From Acholeplasmatales bacterium (GTDB lineage Bacteria > Bacillota_I > Bacilli_A > Acholeplasmatales > Anaeroplasmataceae), in contig JAFXUP010000089.1 of the NCBI GenBank assembly GCA_017524905.1, positions 1 through 32,491 on the forward strand: a stretch of DNA of 32,491 bases, written 5' to 3'. The position numbers and the translations under genes were made by a program. Under the pieces are notes generated by a model. The model had not been told where the DNA came from and searched no databases. It saw only the letters and a program-made list of their open reading frames with translations. Numbering within the stretch: the first letter of the stretch is position 1; every line of letters starts with the position of its first letter. Shown here one piece after another: positions 24,606 to 32,441 of this stretch.

Positions 24606-26087
24606 ATGCCTGTTGATGAAGTTTTAGAACAAGATTATAAAAATGATTTAATTCTAAAGCATCGAAGATTAGTTGATGAATTTAATAAATATTTACCTGA
24701 TGATAAAAAACTAAGCTATGATGAAAATTTAGAAAAAAGGTTAAATGACCCTAAAGAGGTTATCTATTTTAATACGCTTAATGAAATTTCAAATAGAATT
24801 TCTAAGCAAGAAAAAATATTTCAAAATTTAATCAAAAAATTTGGATCAATTCCAAGTGATAAAAATATAATGCCTAGATCATTTATTTATGGACTTAAAC
24901 CTGAAGATAATGAAAAATCAAGAAAATATAATGAAAAATTATATAAATTATATTTAGAAGATCCAGATAAGGTGTTATATCAAAGATATAAAAGAATATT
25001 AGATTTTGATCCTTCAATTCTTTTAAAAATTAAAGATGATAAGCAAAAGATTTTAGATTTTTATTTAGAAAATCAAGCATTATGCGAGGATGCCTTTGTT
25101 GTATCATCAACATTAACAGATTCTTTTGTTCATCTTAATCCAAATTTAAGAAAAATTGTAAAATATATTTCTAAAGAAGTTGAGTCTTTATCGCATCCAT
25201 TAATGGTTTATAAATGGAATAGGGGAGAAACCTATATGACATTTCCTTATAATATGACTAAAGAACAAGCCTTGCTTATAGCTGAAGGTAATCCTTTATA
25301 TTTATCTAAGGAAAATCCTTTAAAGGAAAAATTCTATCCTAAAATCGATGAAAATGCAGCTAATTTAAATGGACTTGCTGGATTAGAAAAAATTGAAGCT
25401 AATGGAATCGAAATAGGACCAGGCTTCTTTACAAAATATAAGGCATTTAAATTTGATGATAAAAAGAATGAAAATGTTGAAATCTCTTTAGAGGATGCAG
25501 TTAAATTAAAGGAAAAAGGTGTAGAAGTTGAAATCAAAGAAAGAACTAAAGAGGAACGCTTTGAAATCAATAAAATAAATAGAGCCTACGAAAAAGAATT
25601 TAATAATATCTTTAAAAAGAGATTTGCTAATAATTATGATAAAAAAGAATTTGATCTTAATAGACTTGTTTTTAAAAATCGTGGAAGCTTCATAGAAAGA
25701 TTTTTTAGAAGAACATCTAGAGAATATCGTGAATTCATTAAAACCTTTAAAGATTATAATGATCCAAATTCTAAGGATTATTTAAATGAAGAAAGATTAA
25801 GAGAAAAGGCTAAATTATATTATGATTATAAATTACCTCAAGGTATTTATTATAAGGGTGATTTAGTTGGACGTGGCAGATTAAAATTTGTATCTGCAGT
25901 TATTAAAACAATTGATTCAATGGCATCAAAAGAAGAAGTTGCAAGAGAAATTAATGAAAACATTATGGAAGATTCCTATAAAGAACCTGCCGTAAAGGAG
26001 CATGAGGTTAAAGAAGAAGTTATTTCAAATGAAATCATTGATGATATTAATTTAGAAAAAAATAAGAACGACGACTTAGTTTTATAA
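24606..26087 (+). CDS. Soluble protein of unknown function with the shared C-terminal module; candidate secretion substrate
   Basis: A 493-aa protein without signal peptide or membrane segment, rich in Lys, Glu and Asn. I recognise no family in the N-terminal 350 residues. Residues about 358-455 carry a helical module also present in the 863- and 865-aa proteins downstream. Its outline is an aromatic/Gly entry, (R/T)TSxxY, a helix, (N/D)PxS, AxxYYxxKxPxG, then R...F...I. The last 40 residues form an acidic tail (KEEVISNEIIDDI). It is the last gene of the secretion operon, 18 nt after virB4. I chose the ATG at 24606 because AAGAGGTGA lies about 6 nt upstream; a GTG at 24597 overlaps that site. 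A cytoplasmic chaperone or adaptor is the main alternative to a secreted effector. Confidence 0.7.
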   Translation: MPVDEVLEQDYKNDLILKHRRLVDEFNKYLPDDKKLSYDENLEKRLNDPKEVIYFNTLNEISNRISKQEKIFQNLIKKFGSIPSDKNIMPRSFIYGLKPEDNEKSRKYNEKLYKLYLEDPDKVLYQRYKRILDFDPSILLKIKDDKQKILDFYLENQALCEDAFVVSSTLTDSFVHLNPNLRKIVKYISKEVESLSHPLMVYKWNRGETYMTFPYNMTKEQALLIAEGNPLYLSKENPLKEKFYPKIDENAANLNGLAGLEKIEANGIEIGPGFFTKYKAFKFDDKKNENVEISLEDAVKLKEKGVEVEIKERTKEERFEINKINRAYEKEFNNIFKKRFANNYDKKEFDLNRLVFKNRGSFIERFFRRTSREYREFIKTFKDYNDPNSKDYLNEERLREKAKLYYDYKLPQGIYYKGDLVGRGRLKFVSAVIKTIDSMASKEEVAREINENIMEDSYKEPAVKEHEVKEEVISNEIIDDINLEKNKNDDLVL

Positions 26088-26132
26088 AAAAAATAAAATT
26101 AAACACATCTCATTAAATATTTTATTAATTTT

Positions 26133-26157
26133 AGGAATGCTTAAGCATTCCTTTTTT
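26133..26157 (+). terminator. Rho-independent terminator of the secretion operon
   Basis: The perfect palindrome AGGAATGCTT/AAGCATTCCT (26133-26152) is followed by TTTTTT. It ends at 26157, and the first GTTGCA of the next promoter begins at 26158, so the two units abut without a gap. The rest of 26088-26132 holds nothing recognisable. Confidence 0.85.
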
Positions 26158-26190
26158 GTTGCAGGTTTGTTGCGCATGATGTGTTAAGAT
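26158..26190 (+). promoter_or_regulatory. GTTGCA direct-repeat promoter 3 (operon of the 863- and 865-aa proteins)
   Basis: GTTGCA at 26158-26163 and GTTGCG at 26169-26174 (11-bp period, spacer GGTTT) are followed after exactly 10 bp by TAAGAT (26185-26190), with TGT as an extended -10. The architecture is identical to the promoters at 3204 and 6457. Confidence 0.75.
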
Positions 26191-26207
26191 GTATTTGTAA
26201 AATGAAA

Positions 26208-26229
26208 AAGTGTATATAAATATACACTT
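26208..26229 (+). other. Near-perfect palindrome in the 5' leader of the cargo operon
   Basis: AAGTGTATAT (26208-26217) and ATATACACTT (26220-26229) form a 10-bp stem with a 2-nt loop. It begins about 10 nt after the expected transcription start of the GTTGCA-type promoter. It could be a 5' mRNA-stabilising hairpin or an operator for a dimeric regulator; no T tract follows. Confidence 0.5.
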
Positions 26230-26274
26230 AAAAATAGCACTAATTTATTTCAAATTATTTGGGGAGGAAATAGT

Positions 26275-26389
26275 ATGAAATATGATTATATAAGAGGTCG
26301 ATGATGAATTTGCAGAAATAAATAAAAATTTAGTTCAAAGCGATATACAAATTCATCAAGAAATCGATAAAAATGGAGGTAATGAATAA
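26275..26389 (+). pseudogene. Small ORF (~37 aa) with a frame change, translationally coupled to the 863-aa gene
   Basis: GGGGAGGAAATAGT precedes an ATG at 26275, the strongest ribosome binding site in the region. The frame encodes only MKYDYIRGR before TGA at 26302. The +1 frame then stays open from about 26294 to TAA at 26387-26389 (starting VDDEFAEINKNL), and its TAA overlaps the ATG of the next gene (TAATG). Removing one base near 26296 would give a continuous 37-aa protein. Explanations are a recent frameshift, a sequencing or assembly error, or a programmed +1 shift (SD-like AGAGGT sits directly before CGA-TGA). The coupled stop/start and the continued coding character favour a real small gene. 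Confidence 0.5.
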
Positions 26390-28980
26390 TGCGTAAGGAA
26401 CAATTAACAAAGGTATTAAATTATTTAGATAAGCTAAAAGCAAAGGGTGGAGCCTATAAGGATTACTCTACATCTATTGAGCTTTTATCATCTAGATTAT
26501 TAGATTATTATACTCCTGATATTTATAATAAATATAAAAATATTACTGAAGAAGAATATGAAGAATTAGATAATTTATTTAAAGATGCCATTGAAAAATC
26601 AGATGCATTTTTAGCAGAGGATAATAGTGATAATGCTGAAGTTCTTACTATTAAAAAAAGAATTAGTAAGCAAATTAGAACTGATTTCTTATCTGATTAT
26701 TATTTAGATTTTAAAAAGGTTGATGTAAAAAGTGGAAAGCCATTTTATGAGGAAATGGATAAAAATAAAAATAAATCAATTGGCGATATAAGCTCAAGTA
26801 AAATATATAATGATGGTTTATTTTTAAAGGATGATTTAACTGTTGGTGATGGAAATGATAGTATAACTGGTACTTTCATTTATGAAACTAATTATGACCC
26901 TGATAAAGAAATTGATGCTTTAATTAAGGAATTTGGTGTTAAATTTCCTGAATATAAGTCTTATTTCCAATCATTAAAGGATCCTCTTAAATTAAATGAA
27001 TTAGCAAGTATTACAAATGAAGAAATGATTAATAATAAGGGTGATTTAAATTATTTCTTTGATAAAAATCTAGAAAATCTTTCTCAAATGGATAATTTTG
27101 AACAAAGAAAGCATAATTTAGAATTCTTAAATGCTAATGCTCAGTTTATTTTAAAACTTAGACCTATTTTAAAAAATGTTAATGATTATTCATTAGAATT
27201 AGATATTAAAAAGGGTACAAATCTAGATAGAAGAAATGTAGCATTTACTAATGTTGCTAAGCTTTTAGATAGTGAGGGTGTTGTTGCAAACGCAAGATCT
27301 GTTGCTATTGAGAAAAATGCAGAAGATAAAACTGAATATCAAGCAGGTACTTTTATTGAAAAAACTGAAGGTATAACAATTAAAGAGCTTGATGCAATTG
27401 ATGAAATCCGTGGTATAAAAATTGAGGATTGGGATACAGTTGAAGCTAAAAGATCTTTAGCTAATTTACAGGTAATTGATTATATTTGCGGTAATATTAA
27501 TAGAAATCGGGATAATATTAAATTAGTATTTGATCCTGTAACAAAAAAATTAAAAAATGTTGTTGGTATCAATAATGAAAAATCATTTGCTAAAGAAAAA
27601 ACAAAGGAAGCAGAAGCATCTGATTTAGAAAAGATTAAGGTTATTGATGCAGAAATGGCTAAAAATATTTTAGCCTTTGAAGAGCATGAATTTAAATCAT
27701 CATTATTATGTCAGGGCTTAAGTGAACCAGAGGTTCAAGCTTCTTGGAAAAGAGTTCAAAACCTACAAGGTTTAATTAAAAATCCTAAAGTATTAGATGA
27801 TAAAGATAATGCAAAAGAAAAGCTTGATAATGAAAAGCTATTAGTTTTATCTGATAAGGATTGGGAAAAATTATCCTTAAATGATTTAGCAAAAGGTAAG
27901 GAAAATATCTTTAAAACAGCAGTTGATGCTCAAAAATCAATTACTAGTGAGGCAACAGTTGATAATGATATATTAACTAAATATCATGTTGTTAAGCAAT
28001 CTTATAATGATATGCTACTTAAAGGAAATTCTTTATATAGTGAAGCTAAAAAATATGAACCATTTATGAATACATCTAAGCGTTATAGTAATGTGCTTAA
28101 GGGATTAGAGGATTATTATAATGCTCCATCATTAGAAGCTAAGGATGCTAAGCTTGAAAAGCTTAATGAGCTTGTAGATGCTTATAATAATGAAAAAATC
28201 CGTGATGGTGTAATTGATTTAAATGGAAATGTTTCAAAAAAATTAAAGGGTAGCGAATTAGATAGAATTAATATGATGGGTAAGATTACTAATTTTACTA
28301 AAGCTGCAGTTATTATGAGAAAAGAGCTTAATGAGGTTAAAGCTTTAAAGGAAAATGACGAAAAGAAGGTTGATGAAATCAACGCAACATTCCGTCGTGG
28401 TAAATATGAAAATTATGCTAAATTATATAAGGATGATGATGGTAAGGTTTTCGTTAATGCTAATATTTTAAATAGAGAAAAAGAAAACGTAACAAATTTA
28501 GCTAATACTAAAAAACAAATTGATAATTTAGAAAATGATGAATTCTTAAGTAAGAATGCTTTAAAGAAGCATCAGCTAGAAAGTGCTAAAAATTATCTTG
28601 AAAGCTCAATTGAAACTTATAAAAAACAACTAAAGATTGATTATGTTCATGGGGTAATTCCAAAAGAATATTATGATTATAAGATGGATAAATATGAAAA
28701 AGGTATTTTTGAACCTCTAAAGGATGAGGAAATGTTTGCAGCGGGAGATCCTAATTCAGATATGTTCAAAAATGAATTCCAAGAACAAATCAAAGAAGAG
28801 GTTGATTTAGATAAGCTAGATATTAGTATGTTATCTGATGAACCTGAAAAGGAATTAGAAAATGAAATAAAGAATAATCAAGAAGAAAATGATAATTCAA
28901 ATGAAAAAGAAAATGAATTAGATAATTCATTTGAGCTTAATAGTAATTTTGAAGATAGTAAGGATTCTATCGAACAATAA
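26389..28980 (+). CDS. 863-aa soluble protein with degenerate kinase-like core and shared C-terminal module; candidate effector
   Basis: It has no signal peptide or membrane segment. Residues about 281-400 follow the order seen in PI3K/HipA-like kinase-fold proteins of bacterial effectors. RNVAFTNVAKLL is followed by a GTFIEKTEG strand, then LQVIDYICGNINRNRDN, where DRHxxN is expected, then GINNEKSF, where GIDxDxSFG is expected. Both catalytic acidic positions read Asn (N371, N395), so it looks like a pseudokinase. Residues about 560-655 carry the TSxxY module shared with the 493- and 865-aa proteins. The last 80 residues are Glu/Asn/Asp-rich and disordered. The start at 26389 has GGAGGT 8 nt upstream and overlaps the small ORF stop. 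The kinase comparison is from memory of family patterns and is tentative. Confidence 0.65.
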   Translation: MRKEQLTKVLNYLDKLKAKGGAYKDYSTSIELLSSRLLDYYTPDIYNKYKNITEEEYEELDNLFKDAIEKSDAFLAEDNSDNAEVLTIKKRISKQIRTDFLSDYYLDFKKVDVKSGKPFYEEMDKNKNKSIGDISSSKIYNDGLFLKDDLTVGDGNDSITGTFIYETNYDPDKEIDALIKEFGVKFPEYKSYFQSLKDPLKLNELASITNEEMINNKGDLNYFFDKNLENLSQMDNFEQRKHNLEFLNANAQFILKLRPILKNVNDYSLELDIKKGTNLDRRNVAFTNVAKLLDSEGVVANARSVAIEKNAEDKTEYQAGTFIEKTEGITIKELDAIDEIRGIKIEDWDTVEAKRSLANLQVIDYICGNINRNRDNIKLVFDPVTKKLKNVVGINNEKSFAKEKTKEAEASDLEKIKVIDAEMAKNILAFEEHEFKSSLLCQGLSEPEVQASWKRVQNLQGLIKNPKVLDDKDNAKEKLDNEKLLVLSDKDWEKLSLNDLAKGKENIFKTAVDAQKSITSEATVDNDILTKYHVVKQSYNDMLLKGNSLYSEAKKYEPFMNTSKRYSNVLKGLEDYYNAPSLEAKDAKLEKLNELVDAYNNEKIRDGVIDLNGNVSKKLKGSELDRINMMGKITNFTKAAVIMRKELNEVKALKENDEKKVDEINATFRRGKYENYAKLYKDDDGKVFVNANILNREKENVTNLANTKKQIDNLENDEFLSKNALKKHQLESAKNYLESSIETYKKQLKIDYVHGVIPKEYYDYKMDKYEKGIFEPLKDEEMFAAGDPNSDMFKNEFQEQIKEEVDLDKLDISMLSDEPEKELENEIKNNQEENDNSNEKENELDNSFELNSNFEDSKDSIEQ

Positions 28981-29002
28981 TTATTTTGGGAGGTTATAAA
29001 AA

Positions 29003-31600
29003 ATGGGAAAATTATATGATGAAGTAAAAGAAAGATTTGAAAAAATCAAAAAATATAGTGAAGATGAAAAAGTTGTTTATATGAAATGTAAAACTTTTCC
29101 TAAGGCTTATGAGGATTTAGAAAATATCATTGCCTTTAATACATTAATTGGTGAAATTAATAATAATGCTTCACATTATTTTCAAACTGAAGAAAAATTT
29201 AGAGAATTTATTGATAAGCATAGAGAATATTTTTCTGATAGCTATTTAGAAAATATTCCTTATGTTAAAAAATCTAATCGTATTACTGAAAAATTATCAA
29301 ATTATGAAAAAATAATTGATGATATTGAAAAGGAAATTGGTGAGGAAAAAACTTTAGATCTTATTGCTGAATATAAATATAAATTAGAAAATAGAAAGAG
29401 CAATTATCAAAAGCCATTAATTCCTTTTATTGATGGTGTTAAAAATGAATTAGATACAATTCTTAAAAATGATGCTTCAATAAATAAAGAACAATTAATT
29501 GAGGATTTAGATTATCTTGGAAATCATTTATTTGTTAAAGAGGTTCCAGGACCAACAGAGGATTTAATTGAGGATGTCAGTGTTGCAAGACAGATTGGTG
29601 CAAAGGCAAATTTAGGTATTTTTGCAGATGAGCATAACGTTAATCCTCAAAAATTAAATGCTTTAGCAGCTGATATTAAAATCATTGAGATTAATGTATC
29701 AAATGAAGAGGATGTTAAATTAACAAAGCCTATTGTAAATGAGGTAAAGGTTTCAAATAAATTTAAGGCTAAGGTTTTAGATCTTGATAAATTTATTACT
29801 GATTTAGGTATTCCATCTACTAATTTAGTAGGTGAGAGTGATATTAAAGCCTATGGCTTAGTAGATTATTTTAAAATAGCTCGTGAGACTACTGATATAA
29901 TGGGAAAATATCAAAAGTCTACTGATCCTTTAGAAAAAAAGGAATTCTTGCAAGGTTTATCATTTAAAAGAAGACAATTAGAGGATATCGAGAATAAATA
30001 TGAACAAATATTTAAAAAGATTGAATCATCATTTGATTTAAATAAGATTAGCTTAAATGGTAATTTATATTCTGGAAGAAAATATGATTTCGATGAAAAA
30101 AATATTGGTAATTTCTTACCTAATTTACCTCAAAAATGGGATGAAAAGAATGCAGCTCCAGCAATTATTTTAAGTGGCTTATGCCAATTAAAGGGTGCAG
30201 CTTCAAAGGCTGGTGTTACACTAGAAGAATATTTAGATAAGCCAGTTGAATCATTCTTAAATAATGCAGAAAAGCTTACTCAAGATATATTTAAAAATGA
30301 ATATAGAACAAGACAAATGCCATTAGGTAAAAGACTTGCCCATGCCTTTTTGCATGGTGATGAGCTAAGATCTAATTTAGATAGAATTGCTTATTTAAAT
30401 AGAGGTATAGAATTCATTACTAATACAGAAGATTTTAGCGATAATACATTAACAAATGTAATTGGTGCTAATATTGGTATGAATTATTTTAGAATGTTTG
30501 ATCGTACAGCAGATAAGATGTTTTTAAATGGTGAGGAGCCTTCTTATTATAGTATTAAGAATGTATTTGCTGGTGGTGAATTAACAGACAATTTATATGA
30601 ATTATCAGAAAATTATTACAATGTTAATATTGAAAAGGGACCTACCTTAAAATATGAGCATGTTGTAAAAGATATTAATGGTAATTATGAAGCTAAAAAT
30701 GAAAATGATAAATTATTAAAAAATCTAAAGGATTATTTAGTTGAAAGAACTGAAATGAATAACCATGTTGCAGAAAGCCTACAAAATGATGGTGGTGCAT
30801 TAGTAGAAAGCGTCCCTGTTGGTGTAGTATTTATGGGTGCAAAAAAGTATTATGATGATTTTATCAAAATGAATAATAAGGATTTATTTAGCTATGATGA
30901 TAAAACAAGAAATGCATTATTTAAATTTATGAAAGATCCTGTCCAAGCATTCGTTTGTAAATTTAAAGGACAAATGCAGCTTTCAAAGCAAACAATTAGA
31001 GATTTAAAGGCTTGTTATAAGGAAGAAAATGATAGAATAAATGGAGAAAATCCAGAAAAATTTAGACGCTCATTTGAAAAGAGTAATCATATGATGGATG
31101 GCTTCAATGTAGGTAAGAGTGTCCAAAGAATTATAAGTGATAATAAAGGTGGCTGGGGTGAATGGTTAGGAAGAACTACATCTAAGCAATATAAAGCCTT
31201 AATTAGTGCAATGGAAAATGCACAAAATCCACAAAGTCCAACCTATGGTGATTATGGTAATGCAAGCTATTTTGCTCAAAAATATATTGAGCATAAAATG
31301 CCAGCAGGTGTTAAATTTGAAGATTTAAAGCCTATTGAAAAGAAAAGAATAGAATTTTCTATTTCTGTAATTAACGCATGCAAGGATATGGAAAAAACTC
31401 AAAATGAAATTAGAATGGATAATAATATTATTAATAATGAAATAGATAATGATTTCCATAATCAGCTTGAAGATGATGTTAATTATTTAAATAAACAAAA
31501 TCCTTCAAATCAAATTAAAGAAGAAGCAAACGAAGAAGAGATTAATACAAATTCAAATAATATCATTAAAGATGATAATGAAATTGATATGAATAATTAG
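29003..31600 (+). CDS. 865-aa soluble protein of unknown function with shared C-terminal module; candidate effector
   Basis: It has no signal peptide or membrane segment and is mostly helical, rich in Asn, Lys and Glu. A short N-terminal stretch (FNTLIGEINNN, about residues 44-54) resembles FNTLNEISNR in the 493-aa protein. I recognise no catalytic domain in the middle. Residues about 715-805 are the shared C-terminal module (GGWGEWLGRTTSKQY, then NPQSPTY, AQKYIEHKMPAG, KKRIEFSISVI). A 60-residue acidic, Asn-rich tail ends the protein. GGGAGG lies 9 nt before the ATG, and the gene is 22 nt after the 863-aa gene in the same GTTGCA-controlled operon. A secreted effector is the favoured reading; a structural or chaperone role is possible. 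Confidence 0.7.
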   Translation: MGKLYDEVKERFEKIKKYSEDEKVVYMKCKTFPKAYEDLENIIAFNTLIGEINNNASHYFQTEEKFREFIDKHREYFSDSYLENIPYVKKSNRITEKLSNYEKIIDDIEKEIGEEKTLDLIAEYKYKLENRKSNYQKPLIPFIDGVKNELDTILKNDASINKEQLIEDLDYLGNHLFVKEVPGPTEDLIEDVSVARQIGAKANLGIFADEHNVNPQKLNALAADIKIIEINVSNEEDVKLTKPIVNEVKVSNKFKAKVLDLDKFITDLGIPSTNLVGESDIKAYGLVDYFKIARETTDIMGKYQKSTDPLEKKEFLQGLSFKRRQLEDIENKYEQIFKKIESSFDLNKISLNGNLYSGRKYDFDEKNIGNFLPNLPQKWDEKNAAPAIILSGLCQLKGAASKAGVTLEEYLDKPVESFLNNAEKLTQDIFKNEYRTRQMPLGKRLAHAFLHGDELRSNLDRIAYLNRGIEFITNTEDFSDNTLTNVIGANIGMNYFRMFDRTADKMFLNGEEPSYYSIKNVFAGGELTDNLYELSENYYNVNIEKGPTLKYEHVVKDINGNYEAKNENDKLLKNLKDYLVERTEMNNHVAESLQNDGGALVESVPVGVVFMGAKKYYDDFIKMNNKDLFSYDDKTRNALFKFMKDPVQAFVCKFKGQMQLSKQTIRDLKACYKEENDRINGENPEKFRRSFEKSNHMMDGFNVGKSVQRIISDNKGGWGEWLGRTTSKQYKALISAMENAQNPQSPTYGDYGNASYFAQKYIEHKMPAGVKFEDLKPIEKKRIEFSISVINACKDMEKTQNEIRMDNNIINNEIDNDFHNQLEDDVNYLNKQNPSNQIKEEANEEEINTNSNNIIKDDNEIDMNN

Positions 31601-31620
31601 CGTAATTTTTATTACGATTT
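31601..31620 (+). terminator. Weak hairpin after the 865-aa gene
   Basis: CGTAAT (31601-31606), a TTTT loop and ATTACG (31611-31616) form a short stem immediately after the stop, followed by ATTTCT. The T tract is poor. It may terminate or attenuate transcription into the lipoprotein gene. Confidence 0.35.
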
Positions 31621-31675
31621 CTACAATGATATATTTTTAAACTATTTAGTCTACAATAAATTTATATGTTGTAGA
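31620..31675 (+). promoter_or_regulatory. Three-copy TCTACAA/TTGTAGA element upstream of the 173-aa lipoprotein gene
   Basis: TCTACAA occurs at 31620-31626 and 31650-31656 (30 bp apart, same face of the helix), and its complement TTGTAGA at 31669-31675. The last two make a 7-bp perfect inverted repeat with a 12-bp centre. It looks like an operator cluster or a 5' hairpin. No GTTGCA pair is present here. Confidence 0.4.
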
Positions 31676-31761
31676 ATTGATAGATTAAAATTATTAGTAA
31701 TTATTTTTTAGATATATTAAAATATACTTGTAATACATTTATACAACAAGGAGGGTTATAA

Positions 31762-32283
31762 ATGAAATTTAAAAAAATATTATTTACTTTAGGTGCAGTA
31801 TTTGCATTTTCGCTAGCTGCTTGTAGTGGCAATTCAAATTCTAATACACCTTCAGAAGGTGAAGGTGGACAAACTCCTCAAGCAGATGTTTCAACACCAA
31901 CTTATTTAACTTTTATTGATGAAGGTAAAATTAGAATTGATATTATGGATCAAACATTAGCTTCTAATTTCACTTATGGAAATGGAGTAGTTGAATCTAC
32001 TAAGCAAATGACACATTCTTCAACTGCTAAATTAGCAATAAGAGGAGATATTACAGCAGCCAATGTTAACTTTATCGTTGTTATAGATAATGACGGTACA
32101 TCTTCAGATAGAGTTAGCTATCATCCTGGTATTCTAAAGGAAAGCTTAGAAGAATTCTTAAATGGTACAATTGATATTGCAACTGGTAAGAGAATTTATG
32201 TTGCAATTTCAACTGGTAAAATTAATTGGACTAAGGGCTTAAATACTGCATTAGACCAAAAGCTTATCGCATATAATAGTTAA
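31762..32283 (+). CDS. Small lipoprotein of unknown function
   Basis: A 173-aa protein with a typical lipoprotein signal peptide and lipobox L18-A19-A20-C21. A Ser/Asn/Pro/Gly-rich linker (about 22-45) leads to a compact, probably mostly beta domain. I recognise no family. AAGGAGGG precedes the ATG at the usual distance. It has its own upstream region without the GTTGCA repeat and is closed by a strong terminator, so it is a single-gene unit. Its position between two GTTGCA-controlled units suggests it may belong to the same locus, but nothing in its sequence shows a role. Confidence 0.75.
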   Translation: MKFKKILFTLGAVFAFSLAACSGNSNSNTPSEGEGGQTPQADVSTPTYLTFIDEGKIRIDIMDQTLASNFTYGNGVVESTKQMTHSSTAKLAIRGDITAANVNFIVVIDNDGTSSDRVSYHPGILKESLEEFLNGTIDIATGKRIYVAISTGKINWTKGLNTALDQKLIAYNS

Positions 32284-32293
32284 TAGGTTAATT

Positions 32294-32322
32294 AAAAGCT
32301 GCAAAAATTTGCAGCTTTTTTC
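32294..32322 (+). terminator. Rho-independent terminator of the 173-aa lipoprotein gene
   Basis: AAAAGCTGCAAA (32294-32305) pairs with TTTGCAGCTTTT (32308-32319) around AA and is followed by further T residues. It lies 11 nt after the stop codon. Confidence 0.88.
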
Positions 32323-32341
32323 TTTGTTTTTGAATATGAGT

Positions 32342-32374
32342 GTTGCACATTTGTTGCATATAATGTGTTAAATT
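32342..32374 (+). promoter_or_regulatory. GTTGCA direct-repeat promoter 4 (gene at the right edge)
   Basis: GTTGCA at 32342-32347 and 32353-32358 (11-bp period, spacer CATTT) are followed after exactly 10 bp by TAAATT (32369-32374), with TGT before it. It lies about 65 bp upstream of the truncated ORF at 32442. The differing spacer bases show that the hexamers, not the whole block, are conserved. Confidence 0.7.
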
Positions 32375-32441
32375 ATAATTAGAAGTGTGTTTTTTATTGT
32401 GCTTTTAATTAATAAATTTAATATAAAGGAGATCGTTTTTT

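Noticed and set aside
6457-26087. Ordinary integrative conjugative element or plasmid transfer region
   Set aside because: Coupling protein, pilin, VirB6 and VirB4 are present, but no relaxase, integrase, replication or partition gene, or oriT-like inverted repeat is visible. It is not excluded outside the window.
26275-26304. MKYDYIRGR as a stand-alone leader peptide for attenuation
   Set aside because: There is no run of a regulatory amino acid and no terminator/antiterminator pair downstream; the continued coding character in the +1 frame explains it better.
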